Assembly: GCA_964247055.1 (NCBI GenBank)
Contig: OZ176060.1
Span: 868,001-932,000, forward strand
DNA: 64,000 nucleotides
Reading direction: 5' to 3'
Origin: Paragordius varius
Lineage: Eukaryota > Nematomorpha
Numbering within the stretch: position 1 is the first letter of the stretch; every line of letters begins with the position of its first letter. The notes under the pieces were generated by a model, which saw only the letters and a list, made by a program, of their open reading frames with translations, searched no databases and was not told the origin of the DNA. The position numbers and the translations under genes were made by a program. Positions 1 to 12,648 of the stretch are shown here, piece by piece.

Positions 1-130
1 TTTTTTATTTTTATATAATATATAAATATTATAAGTTTTAATATTTAATTTTAATGAGTTTATATATATCATGAACATATGATTATGTGTACGTATGTAT
101 GCCATTAATAAATAACATTTATTAATTTAT
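1..130 (+). repeat. Tail of duplicated module T (AT-rich spacer)
   Basis: This stretch, with the words GAACATATGATTATGTGT and GTATGTATGCCATTAATAAA, is nearly the same as 33553-33700 and 39481-39600. In those places it follows a D array and a small MITE. The window therefore opens inside a third copy of the same long module. No coding potential was seen. Confidence 0.75.
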
Positions 131-425
131 TTGCTTTAATAATTTTTATTAAAAAAAATAAAATTATTAATTTGAAATTTTTAAATAATTATTTTTATTA
201 TCCAGAAAAAATTTAATTTTATAATTATATAATTTTGTTTTAAAACTATTTTTTAACATTAAAAGTTTTTTCATATAATATTAAATAAATTTATTGTAAA
301 AAATAATTTAATTAAATATAATAATGAAAGTTTTAATTTTAAAATTTCAAATAAATAGTTTTATATTGATTTTTTTTAAATTATAAAATTTTTATTTAAA
401 TTTTAAAAACACGAAGTCTTAATTA
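131..425 (+). repeat. Truncated family F segment
   Basis: The text resembles one or two F units (TTATTATCCAGAAAA, ATAATTTTGTTTTAAAA) plus the end of F as seen at 34790-34890 (TTTTTTAACATT, then TAATATTAAATAAATTTATT). Family E, which follows F in the other two copies, is absent or nearly so, and family A starts almost at once. Confidence 0.6.
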
Positions 426-3400
426 TAATAAATAAATAAATTATTTTAAGTAAAATAGAAAATTACTAAATAATCTAATATTTTCAAAAATATTTAATAC
501 ATTTTTTAAATTTAAAAGAAGAATTATCTAAAACAAAGAGGTCTCAAAAACTAAAATCAATTCTTGTTGAATAAATTATAAATGAATATTTCTTTTAAAA
601 ATAAAATATTTAAATTTAAAAGAATAATTATCTAAAACTAAGAGATCTCGAAAATTTAAATCAATTCTTGTTGAAAAAATAATTTTTTTAAAAAAATTCA
701 AAAATGCAAAACGTTTTGATTGATTGGGAAAAGGTTTTTATTAATTGGAAAATTACCAAATAATAGCTAATATGAAATTTCATAAATATTTATTCCATCT
801 TTAAGAATTATTTATAAAACTCGAAAATAAAAATCTATTTCTTGTTAAATAAATAAATATTTTTTAAAAAATTCAAAAAAATCTATATATTATTAAATAA
901 AAGCATTTTTATGACTAGACAATTACCAAATAATAGTTATTTTACAAAATATGAAAAATAAATTCCATCTTTAAGAAGAATTATTTTTTAAACTCAAAAA
1001 TAAAAAAGTTTTTTTTAAATTCAAAATTACCAAATAATAATTAATATGAAATTTCATAATTTTTCAAAATAAATTCCATTTTTAAGAAGAATTATTTATA
1101 AAACTCGAAAATTAAAAAGTTTTTTTGACTGAAAATTACCAAATAATAGTTAATATGAAATTTCATAATTTTCAAAATAAATTCCATTTTTAAGAAGAAT
1201 TATTTATAAAACTCGAAAATTAAAAAGGTTTTTTTGATTAATGAAAATTACCAAATAATAGTTAATATGAAATCTCACAAATTTTCAAAAATATTAATTC
1301 CATCTTTTAAATTTAAAAGAAGAATTATTTATAAAACTGAAAATAAAAAAGTTTTTTTGATTGGAAAATTACCAAATAATAGTTAATATGAAATTTTATA
1401 AACTTTTAAAAATATTTATTCCATCTTTTAAATTTAAAAGAAGAATTATTTAAAACAAAGAAATTTCAAAAACTAAAATCAATTCTTGTTAAATTAATAA
1501 TTTTTTCAAAAATAAATTTTTCTTTTAATAAATCTCAGAAGAATTATTTAAAATAAAGAGGTCTCGAAAACTAAAATCATTTTTTGTTAAATGAATATAT
1601 TTTTCTTTTAAAAATGCTCTTTTAAATGCAAAACGTTTTGATTGATTGGGAAAAAGTTTTTTTTTTGATTGGAAAATAATTAAATAATAGATATTTTTAA
1701 AATTTTTAAAATAAATTCCATTTTTAAGAATTATTTATAAAACTCGAAAATAAAAAGGTTTTTTTTAACTGGAAAATTACCAAATAATAGATATTTTACA
1801 AAATTTTAAAAATATTCCATCTTTAAGAAGAATTATTTAAAACAAAGAATTTCTAAAAATTAAAATCAATTCTTGTTAAATTCTTGTTAAATCAATAAAT
1901 TTTTTTAAAAAATCCAAAAATATTCTTTATAATGGTTAATAAAAGGTTTTTTTTAATAATAAAAAAAGTTTTTTTGACTGAAAAATTACCAAATAATAAC
2001 TAATATAAAATCTCATAAATTTTCAAAAATATTTAATTCCATCTTTTAAATTTAAAAGAAGAATTATCTAAAATAAAAAAATTAAGATCATTTCTTGTTA
2101 ATTTTTTGTTAAATAAATAAATTTTTCTTTTAAAAATGCTCTTTTAAATGCAAAACGTTTTGATTGATTGGGAAAAGCGTTTTTTTTGACTGAAAAATTA
2201 CTAAATAATAGATATTTTACAAAATTTCAAAAATAAATTCCATCTTTAAGAAGAATTATTTATAAAATGCAAAAATAAAAATTATTTCTTATTAAACGAA
2301 TAAATATTTCTTATAAATAAATCCAAAAATAATCTTTATAATAGTTAATAAAAAAATTTTTTGACTGGAAAATTACCAAATAATAGATATTTACAAAATT
2401 TTCAAAAATATTCATTCCATCTTTAAGAAGAATTATTTATAAAACTCAAAAATAAAAAAGTTTTTTTAACTCGAAATTCTACCAATTAATAGATATTTTT
2501 CAAAATTTCAAAAATAATTTCCATCTTTAAGAAGAATTATTTATAAAACTCAAAAACTAAAATCATTTCTTGTAAAATTAATAATTTTTTTCTTTCAAAA
2601 ATGACTTTTAAATGCAAAAAGTTTCGATTTATTAAAAAAAGTTTTTTTTTGATTGATGAAAATTACCAAATAATAGCTAATATGAAATCTCATAAATTTA
2701 TTCAAAAATAATTCCATCTTTTAAATTTAAAAGAAGAATTATCTAAAACAAAGAAATATTTTAGAAAATTTAATCATTTCTTAAATAAATTTTTGTTTTA
2801 AAAATAAATTTTTCTTTTAAAATCTCTCTAATGATTAATAAAAAAAGTTTTTTTGACTGGAATATTACCAAATAATAGATATTTTACAAAATTTCAAAAA
2901 TATTCATTCCATCTTTAAGAAGAATTATTTATAAAACTCGAAAATAAAAAGTTTTTTTGATTGATGAAAATTACTAAATAGATATATGTCAAAATTTTAA
3001 AAAACTTTTAAAAATATTTATTCATCTTTTAATAAATCTAAGAAGAATTATCTAAAATAAAAATAATATTTTTCTTTAAAAAAACTCAAAAATAAAATGT
3101 TTTTATTAATAAAAAGTTTATTTTTAAATGATGAAAATAACCAAATAATAGATATTTTACAAACTTTACCAAAAATATTACACCTTTTAAATCTAAGAAA
3201 AATTATTTATAAAACTCAAAAATATAAGTTTTTTTTTGATTGATGAAAAATTACCAAATAATAGATTTGAAATCTCATAACTTTTACAAAAATATTTATT
3301 CCATCTTTTAAATTTAAAAAAAGAATTATTTAAAAAACTCAAAAATAAAAAGGTTTTTTGATCTAAAATCATTTCTTGTTAAATTAAAATCAATTTTTGT

Positions 3401-6400
3401 TAAATGAATAATTTTTTCTTAAAAATGCCTTTTTAAATGCAAAAATTTTGATTTATTAATAAAAAGTTTTGTTATTGATGAAAATTACCACTAATAGCTA
3501 ATATGAAATTTTATAAACTTTCAAAAATATTTAAATTTTAAAGAAGAATTATCTAAAATAAAGAGGTCTTTAAAAATTAAAATCAATTCAGGTTAAATTA
3601 AGAATAAATTTTCAAAAATAAATAATTTTTTTAAAAAAAGCCTTTTTAAATGCAAAATGTTTCAATTGAAAAACGATTTTGACTGAAAAATTACCAAATA
3701 ATAACTATTATGAAATTTCATAAACTTTCAAAAATATTTATTCCATCTTTTAAATCTAAAAGAAGAATTATCTAAAACAAAGAGGTCTCGAAAATTAAAA
3801 TTATTTCTTGTAAAATGAATAAATTTTTAAAAAATTCAAAAATAATCTTTATAATAGTTAATAAAAGTTTTTTTGACTGAAAAATTACCAAATAATAGAT
3901 ATTTTAAGAAGAATTATTTATAAAACTCGAAAATAAAAAGGTTTTTTGATTGATGGAAATTACCAAATAATAGCTAATATGAAATTTCAGAAATTTCAAA
4001 AATAATTCCATCTTTTTAATTTAAAAGAAGAATTTTTTAAAACAAAAAGAGGTTTCGAGAACTAAAATCATTTCTTGTTAAATGAATAAATTTTTCTTTT
4101 AAAAATGCTGTTTTAAATGCAAAATGTTTTAATTGATTGGGAAAAATAGTTTTTTTTGATTAGAAAATTACCAAATAATAGTAAATATGAAATTTCATAA
4201 TTTTCAAAAATATTTATTCCATCTTTTAAATTTAAGAGAAGAATTATCTAAAACAAAGAATATTTAAAAATTAAAATTATTTCTTGTCAAATTAATGAAT
4301 TTTTCTTTAAAAATAAATAATTTTTTCAAAAAATATGAAAACGTTTTTTGATTAATGAAAATTACCAAATAATAGCTAATATGAAATCTTATAATTTTCA
4401 AAAATATTTATTCCATCTTTTAAATCTAAATGAAGAATTATCTAAAACAAAGAATTTTTATAAATTAAAATCAATTCTTGTAAAATAAATGATTTTTCTT
4501 TTAAAAATGCTCTTTTAAATTTAAAAATGTATTATCTAAAACAAAAAGGTCTAGAAATTTAAAATAATTTTTGTTAAATTAATTATTTTTAAAAAATTTA
4601 AAAATTCAAATTTATTATTAAAAAGGTTTTTTTAATTGAAATGGAAAATTACCAAATAATAGCTAATATGAAATTTTATAAACTTTTAAAAATATTTATT
4701 CCATCTTTTAAATTTTCAAGAAGAATTATCTAAAACAAAGAGGTCTCGAAAATTAAAATCATTTCTTGTTAAATTAATAAATTTTTTTAAAAATGCTCTT
4801 TTAAATAATGTTAAAATTTGTTAATAAAAAAGTTTTTTTGATTGATGAAAATTACCAAATAATAGCTAATATGAAATTTTATAAACTTTAAAACATTCCA
4901 TCTTTTAAATCTAAAAGAAGACTTATCTAAAACAAAGAAATCTCTAAAACTAAAATCATTTTTTGTTAAATTAATAATTTATTTAAAAAAATCCAAAAAT
5001 AATCTTTATAATAGTTAATAAAAAGGTTTTATTGACTGAAAAATTACTAAATAATAGCTAATATGAAATCTTACAAAATTTCAAAAATATTCATTCCATC
5101 TTTTAATAAATCTAAGAAGAAATATTTAAAACTAAGAAATATTCTAGAAAACTAAAATCATTTCTTGTTAAATAAATAAATTTTTTAAAAAAAATCCAAA
5201 AATAATCTTTATAATAGTTAATAAAAAGGTTTTTTTTTATTAAAAAAAAATGTTTTTTTTAACTTGAAAATTACCAAATAATAGCTAATATAAAATCTCA
5301 TAAACCTTTAAAAATATTTATTCCATCTTTTAAATTTAAGATGAATTATTTAATTCAAAGAAATACTCTAGAAAATTAAATCATTTCTTGTTAAATTAAT
5401 ATATTTTCTTTTAAAAATGCTCTTTTAAATGCAAAAGTTTCGATTGATTGGATAGTTTTTTTTTAAATGAAAATTACCAAATAATAGCTAATATGAAATC
5501 TCACAAATTTTCAAAATAAATTCCATCTTTTAATAAATCTCAAGAAGAATTATTTAAAACTAAAATCAATTCTTGTTGAATAAATAAAATCAATTCTTGT
5601 TAAATAAATAAATTTCTTTAAAAAAATCCAAAAATAAACGTTTTTTTTTATTAATAAAAAGTTTTTTTGAATGGAAAATTACCAAATAATAAATATTTTA
5701 CAAAATTTCAAAAATAAATTCCATCTTTAAGAAGAATTATTTATAAAACTCAAAAATAAAAGGTTTTTTTAATTGATGAAAAATACCAAATAATATCTAA
5801 TATGAAATCTCATAATTTTCAAAAATATTTATTCCATCTTTTAAAAAATCTAAGAAGAATTATTTAAAATACTCAAAAAATAAAAAGGTTTTTTTAGATT
5901 GATGAAAATTACTAAATAATAGCTAATATGAAATTTCATAAATTTTAAAATATTCCATCTTTAAAAAGATCTAAGAAGAAATATCTAAAACAAAGAGGTC
6001 TCGAAAACTAAAATCAATTTTTGTTAAATGAATAATTTTCTTAAAAAAATTCAAAAATAATCTTTATAATAGTTAATAAAAAGTTTTTTTGATTGATGAA
6101 AATTACCAAATAATAGCTAATATGAAATCTTATAAATTTTCAAAAATATTTATTCCATCTTTTTAAATTTAAAAGAAGAATTATTTAAAACTAAGAAATA
6201 CTCTAGAAAATTAAATCATTTCTTGTTAAATGAATAAATCTAAAAAAATTCAAAACGTTTTGATTGATTGGGAAAAAAGATTTTTTTTTGATTGGAAAAT
6301 TACCAAATAATAGATATTTTACAAAATTTCAAAAATAAATTCCATCTTTAAGAAGAATTATTTAAAACTAAAATCAATTCTTGTTAAATTAATAAAATTT

Positions 6401-7800
6401 TATTTTGAAAATGCTCTTTTAAATGCAAAACGCTTTGATTTATTAATAAAAAGTTTTTTTTTGATTGGAAAATTACCAAATAATAGCTAATATGAAATTT
6501 CAAAACTTTCAAAAATATTTATTCAAGAATTATTTATAAAACTCAAAAATAAAAAGGTTTTTTTGATTGATGAAAATTACCAAATAATAGATATTTTACA
6601 AAATTTCAAAAATATTTATTCCATTTTTAAATTTAAAAGAAGAATTATTTATAAAACTCAAAAATAAACGGTTTTTTAACTGGAAAATTACCAGAAATAG
6701 CTAATATAAAATCTTACAAAATTCAAAAATATTCCATCTTTTAAATCTAAGAGTAATCTATAATAAAAACTCTAGAAAATTAAAATTATTTTTTGTTAAA
6801 AGAATAATTTTTTTTCAAAAATATTTATTCCATCTTTTAAATTTAAGAAGAATTATCTAAAACAAAGAGATTTCAAAAACTAAAATCAATTCTGATTTTT
6901 TTTAAAATAAATTTTACAAAATTTCAAAAATAAATTCCATTTTTTAAATTTAAAAGAAGAATTATCTAAAACAAAGAGGTTTTGAAAATTAAAATCATTT
7001 CTTGTTTAATTTAAATTTTTATTTAAAAAAATCTAAAAATAATCTTTATAATAGTTAATAAAAAATTTTTTTGATTGGAAAATAACCAATTAATAGCTAA
7101 TATGAAATCTCATAAATTTTTATATTTTATCTTTTATAAAATTAAGAATAATTATTTAAATCAAATTTATTAATAAAACTTTTTTTTGACTGGAAAATTA
7201 CCAAATAATAGCTAATATTAAATTTTATAAATTTTAAAATATTCCATCTTTAAGAAGAATTATTTATAAAACTCAAAAATAAAATTCATTTCTTGTTAAA
7301 TAAATGATTTTTTTTAAAAATGCTCTCTCTATTTATCTGGAAAATTCAAAATGTATCAATTTATTATAAAAAGTTTTTTTAAAAATATATTCCATCTTTT
7401 AAAAAGAATTATTTATAAAATCCAAAAATGATCTTTATAAAACTTGAAAATAAAGTAATTCTTGTTAAAAAAATAATTCTTTTAAAAAAATGCAATGATT
7501 ATAAAAAAGTTTTATATTGACTTAAAAATTACCAAATAATAGATATTTTACAAAATTTTCAAAAATATTTTCCATCTTTAAGAAGAATTATTTATAAAAC
7601 TCAAAAATAAAAAAGTTTATTTTGACTGGAAAATTACGAAATAATAGCTAATATGAAATCTTAGAAACTTTCAAAAAAATATTCCATCTTTTAAATTTAA
7701 AAGGAGAATAATTTATAAAATTCAAAAATAAAAGTTTTTTTGACTGAAAAATTACCAAATAATATGAAAAATAAATTCCTTTTAAGAAAAATTATTTATA
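426..7800 (+). repeat. Family A satellite array
   Basis: This is a head-to-tail array of degenerate units. The constant words are TTACCAAATAATAG, a GCTAATATGAAAT or ATATTTTACAAAATTTC variant, TTCCATCTTTTAAATTTAA, AGAAGAATTATC and AATCATTTCTTGTTAAAT. In longer units a tail with GCAAAACGTTTTGATTGATT is added. Successive TTACCAAATAATA words near 923, 1027, 1136, 1248 and 1369 give spacings of 104-121 bp; units with the long tail are roughly twice that. The array is uniformly oriented. It ends in the word AAACTCGAAAA, which is shared with family B. Confidence 0.9.
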
Positions 7801-10800
7801 AAACTCGAAAAAAATAAGTAAAAGGAAATAATCTAGAAATTGAAATTGATAATAAAAAATAATATTATTCTCTGAAACAAAACACTTTTTTTCTTAATAA
7901 ATCTCTTTTACTTAAAAGCTTCTTAATATTAAAGCGAGTATATACTACATTACTCAGGTAATTTCAAATATAACTCGAAAAAAAGAAGTAAAATGAAACA
8001 ATTTAGAAAATTGAAATTGTTGATAATATTATATTCTTTGAAATAGATTTTTTATGAATAAATCTCTGTTTTAAAAGCTTATTAATATTACAGCGAGTAT
8101 ATACTTGATTACTCAAGTTTTTTAAGAAATAATTCGATGAAAAAATAAGTAAAAGGAAAGATTCTAATTAAAATTGATAATAATAATAATAATAAAATAA
8201 ATGTTTCAGCGAGTATATACTACATTACTCAAAGATTTTAAAAGCAAGGTTTTTTTATTACTAAATATTCATCTGGCTTTCTTGTTCAAAAGAAGGCAAA
8301 AAATAGAAATTTCAATAAAAAACTCGAAAAAAATAAGTAAAAGGAAACAATCTAGAAATTGAAATTGATAATTATAATATTAATATTATTCTCTAAAATA
8401 AAGACTTATTTCTTAATAAATCTCTTTAGATAGAAATTTCAAACTATAAAACTCGAAAAAAATAAGTAAAAGGAAATAATCTAGAAAAAATTGTTAATTA
8501 TAAAAATAATATTATTCTCTAAAACAAAACGCTTTTTTTCTGGATAAATCTCTCTTTTACTTAAAAGCTTCTTAATATTACAGCGAGTATATACTAAATT
8601 ACTCAAGTATTTTAAAAGCAAAGACTTTTATTCTAATAAAAATTTTAAGAAAACTTGAAAAAAATAAGTAAAATAAAACAAATAATTTAAATAAAATTTA
8701 TTACTAATAAAAATATTCTTTAAAATAAACACTTTTTTCTAATAAATCTCTATAGATAGAAATTTCAAATTATAATTCTTGAAAAAATTAAGTAAAAGGA
8801 AACAATTAATTAAAATTGTTAATTATAATATTAATAATATTATTATTCTTTAAAACAAAACACTTTTTTTCTTTATAAATTCTCTTTTACTTAAAAGCTT
8901 CTTAATATTACAGCGAGTCTAAACCTAACTCAGGTATTTTAAAAGCAAGGTTTTTTGAATTTCAATTATTTCTGTGGCTTACTTGTTCGAGTAAGGGCGA
9001 ATATATTAAAATTATAAAACTCAAAAAAAATAAGTAAAAGGAAATAATCTAGAAATTAAAATTGTTAATAAAAATAATATTATTATTCTCTGAAACAAAA
9101 CACTTTTTTTCTTAATAAATCTTTTTTTGTCTTTAAAATCTTATTAATATTACAGTGAGTATATACTACATTACTCAAGTATTTAAAGGCAAAGACTTTT
9201 ATTCTAATAGAAATTCAAAAAAAAATCAAAAAACAAGTAAAAGGAAACAATCTAAAAATTGAATTTGATAATTAAAATAATATTATTTTTCTCTATAATA
9301 AACACTTTTTTTCTTGATAAATCTCTTTTTAAGGCTTTCAATATTAAAGCGAGTATATACTACATTACTCAAGTATTTAAGGCAGAAACTCGAAAAAAAT
9401 AAGTAAAAGGAAACAATCTAATTAAAATTAATTATAAATATAATATTATTCTTTAAACTAAGCACTTTATTTTTTAAAAAATCTCTTTTACTTAAAACTT
9501 CTTAATATTAAGAGTATATACTTAATTACTTAAATGTTTTAAAAACAAAGACTTTTATTCTAATAGATATTCAAAAAAAATCAAAAAATAAGTTAAAAGA
9601 AATAATATTAAAATTGTTAATAAAAATAATATAATTCTCTATAATATAAATACTTTTTCTTAATAAATCTCTTTTACTTAAAAGCTTAACAATATTAAAG
9701 CGAGTATATTCTACATTACTCAAATATTAAGCAAGGTTTTTTGAATTTAAAATATTCCTGTGGATTTCCTTTAAAATTTCAAGTAAAAACTCGAAAAAAT
9801 AAGTAAAAGGAAATAATCTAGAAATCGAAATAAAAATAATATTATTCTCTAAAATAAAGACTTTTTCTCTTGATAAATCTCTATAGATATAAATTCCAAA
9901 GTATAAACTCGAAAAAAATAAGTAAAAGGAAATAATCTAGAAATTGAAATTTATAATAATCTGATTAAAATTGTTAGTAAAAACTTTTTTCTTGATAAAT
10001 CTCTATAGATAGAAATTTCAAAAATTATAAAACTCGACAAAAATAAGTTAAAGGAAATAATCTAGTAATTGAAATTTATAATAAAAATAATAATATTATT
10101 ATTCTTTAAAATAAACACTTTTTTCTTGATAAATCTCTTTTACTTAAAAGCTTATCAATATTACAGCGAGTATATACTTAATTACTCAAGTAAAAGCAAG
10201 TTTTTTATTCTAATAGAAATTCAAAAAAACTCGAAAAAAATAGGTAAATATTTAAATACTGATAATAAATATAATATTATTCTCTAAAACAAAACACTTT
10301 TTTCTTAATAAATTAAAATTGATAATAAATATAATATTATTCTCTAAAATAAAACACTTTTTTCTTAATAAATTGCTTTTACTAAAACGCTTCTTAATAT
10401 TACAGCGAGTATATACTACATTACTCAAGTATTTTAAAAGCAAGATCTTTTTATCTAAAATATTCATATAGTTTCCTTGCTCGAGTCAGAACGAGAAATA
10501 AAAATTTCAAGTAAAAACTCGAAAAAAATAAGTAAAAGGAAACAATTTAGAAATTGAAATTTTAATAAAATTATTATTCTTTGAAACAAATCACTTTCTT
10601 AATAAATTTCTTTTACTTAAAAGCTTATCAATATTACAGCGAGTATAAACTTAATTACTCAGGTATTTTAAGACAAAAACTCGAAAAAATAAAAAAAGGA
10701 AATAATCTAGAAATTGAAATTAATAATAATATTATTATTCTTTGAAATAAAGATTTTTTTTAATAAATTTCTTTTACTTAAAAATTTCAAAAAAAAAAGA

Positions 10801-10843
10801 TAAAAATAAGTAAAAGGAAACAATCTAATTGAAATTGATTATA
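7801..10843 (+). repeat. Family B satellite array
   Basis: These are tandem units with AAACTCGAAAAAAATAAG, GTAAAAGGAAATAATCTAG, AATTGAAATTGATAAT, AATAATATTATTCTC, CTTTTACTTAAAAGCTTC, TTAATATTACAGCGAG and TATATACTACATTACTC. Spacing of GCGAG at 7934, 8093 and 8209 gives 159 and 116 bp, so unit length is variable. Subtypes differ in ATTACAGCG versus ATTAAAGCG and in TACTACATTACTC versus TACTTAATTACTC. No gene was seen; a 72-residue open frame at 10069-10287 is satellite sequence. Confidence 0.9.
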
Positions 10844-11176
10844 CAGTAAAAAATTCTACGGAAAAAAAACGTAAAAATATAAAAACAAATATTTATCTAA
10901 AAGACAACCATACTTTTAAAATTTATATATATATATATATACCATTTATAATTCAAATTAACCCTTAAACAATTCAAATTTACCCTCAAATAAAATATAT
11001 GTTTTTTCAAAAGATAAAAAAATACCTATATTTTAATATATTTTTATAAAATAAAAATTTTGTTTTAAATAAAAATAAACTATATGCCATACAGATATAT
11101 TTCATATAAAATTAATAAGTTATATTTGTTTCTAAAACAACTTAATTTCTTTTTAGGGTGAATTTTAATTTCTTTT
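10844..11176 (+). mobile_element. Family C miniature element, rearranged copy
   Basis: The left end is typical (TA then CAGT, TTCTACGG, AAAGACAACCATACTTTTA). After the ACCATTTATAATTCAAATT block, however, the middle reads as the reverse complement of the other copies: CCTCAAATAAAATATATG, then CCTATATTTTAATATA, then CATATAAAATTAATAAG. The normal right end is missing and the sequence runs into family B near 11176. This is a non-autonomous DNA element with no open frame. Confidence 0.7.
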
Positions 11177-11900
11177 TACTCAAGTATTTTAAAAGCAAGA
11201 CTTTTATTCTAATAGAAATTCAAAAAAAAAACTCGAAAAAAAGAAATAAAAAAGCAATTTAATTGAAATTTTAATAAAAATATTATTCTTTAAAACAACA
11301 TACTTTTTTCTTTATAAATATCTTTTACTTAAAAGCTTCTTTATATTACAGCGAGTATATACTACATTACTCAAGTATTCTAAGACAAAAATTCGAAAAA
11401 AAGTAGTAAAAGGAAAGAATCTAATTAAAATTGATAATAATATTATAATTCTCTGAAATAAACATTTTTTTTCTGGATAAATCTCGCTTTTACTTAAAAG
11501 CTTAACAATATTAAAGCGAGTATATACTACATTACTCAAATATTTTAAAAGAATGGTTTTTAAATTTCAATTACGAGTGAGAACATGAAATAGTAATTTC
11601 AAGTAAAAACTCGAAAAAAATAAGTAAAAGTAAATAATCTAGAAATTAAAATTGATAATATAATATTATTCTATAAAACAAAACACTTTTTTTCTTAATA
11701 AATCTCTTTAAGTAAAAGCTTATTTATATTACAGCGAGTATATACTACATTACTCAAGTATTTTAAAAACAAAGACTTTTATTCTAAAATATTCCTGTGG
11801 CTTCCTTGCTCGAATGAGGGCAAAATAAAAATTTCAAGTAAAAACTCGAAAAAAATAAGTAAAAGGAAATAATCTAGAAATTGAAATTGTTGATAATATA
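11177..11900 (+). repeat. Family B satellite array
   Basis: Several B units with GCGAGTATATACTACATTAC at about 11350, 11515 and 11735. The last unit breaks off at the word GATAATATA, where the next family C element is inserted. The 75-residue antisense frame at 11312-11539 is satellite by-product. Confidence 0.85.
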
Positions 11901-12648
11901 CAGTATAAATTTAAATTCTACGGAAAAAAACTTAAAAATATAAAAAAAAAATTATTTTTATCTAAAAGACAACCATACTTTAAAAATTTTTATATTTTTA
12001 TATATATACCATTTACAGTTCAAATTCACCCTTGAACAATTTAAATTTACCCTAAAAAGAAATTATGTTGTTTTAGAAACAAATATAACTTATTAATTAT
12101 ATGAAATAATATCTTTATGGCATAGTTTATTAATTTTATTTGAAACAAAATTTTTATTTTTTAAAAATATATTAATATATAGGTAATTTTTTATCTTAAT
12201 AAACATATATTTTATTTGAGGATGAATTTGAATTGTTCAAGGGTAAATTTGAATTGTAATGATATATAAAATATATTAAAATATAGAAATTTTTATTTTT
12301 TTAAAATTTTTTATCTTAAAAAACATATTTTTTATATTTAAGGGTGAATTTGAATTGTTTAAGGGTAAATTTGAATTGTAATGGTATATAAAAATTTTTT
12401 AGTTAATATATATTAAAATATAGGTAATTTTTTATTTTCAAAATCATATATTTTATTTGAGGAAATTTGAATTGAAATTATATATAAATCAAGTATTATA
12501 AAGAAATTTTTATTGGTAAATCAATCAAATATGATTTTTACATTGTAATTAAATTTTTTTTATAAAAGAAATAAAAAAAGTATGGTTGTTTTTTGAAATA
12601 AAAATAATTTTTTACATTTTGTCCGTATAAATTCACAGTTTTCACTGT
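11901..12648 (+). mobile_element. Family C Tc1/mariner-like MITE, full length
   Basis: The element of 748 bp runs from CAGT to ACTG and is flanked by TA on both sides (11899-11900 and 12649-12650). The terminal inverted repeats are imperfect, about 75 bp; both ends include an ACGG or TACGGAC box and the word ACAACCATACTTT. Inside lies a second inverted repeat (TTCAAATTCACCCTTGAAC against its complement) and a minisatellite with AAAATATAGGTAATTTTTTA and GGGTGAATTTGAATTG. CAGT ends with TA duplication are typical of Tc1/mariner elements. No transposase frame is present. Confidence 0.8.

Noticed and set aside
8575-8590. Integrated circular ssDNA virus origin
   Set aside because: TAATATTAC alone is present; no stem-loop around it and no Rep-like coding sequence anywhere in the B arrays.
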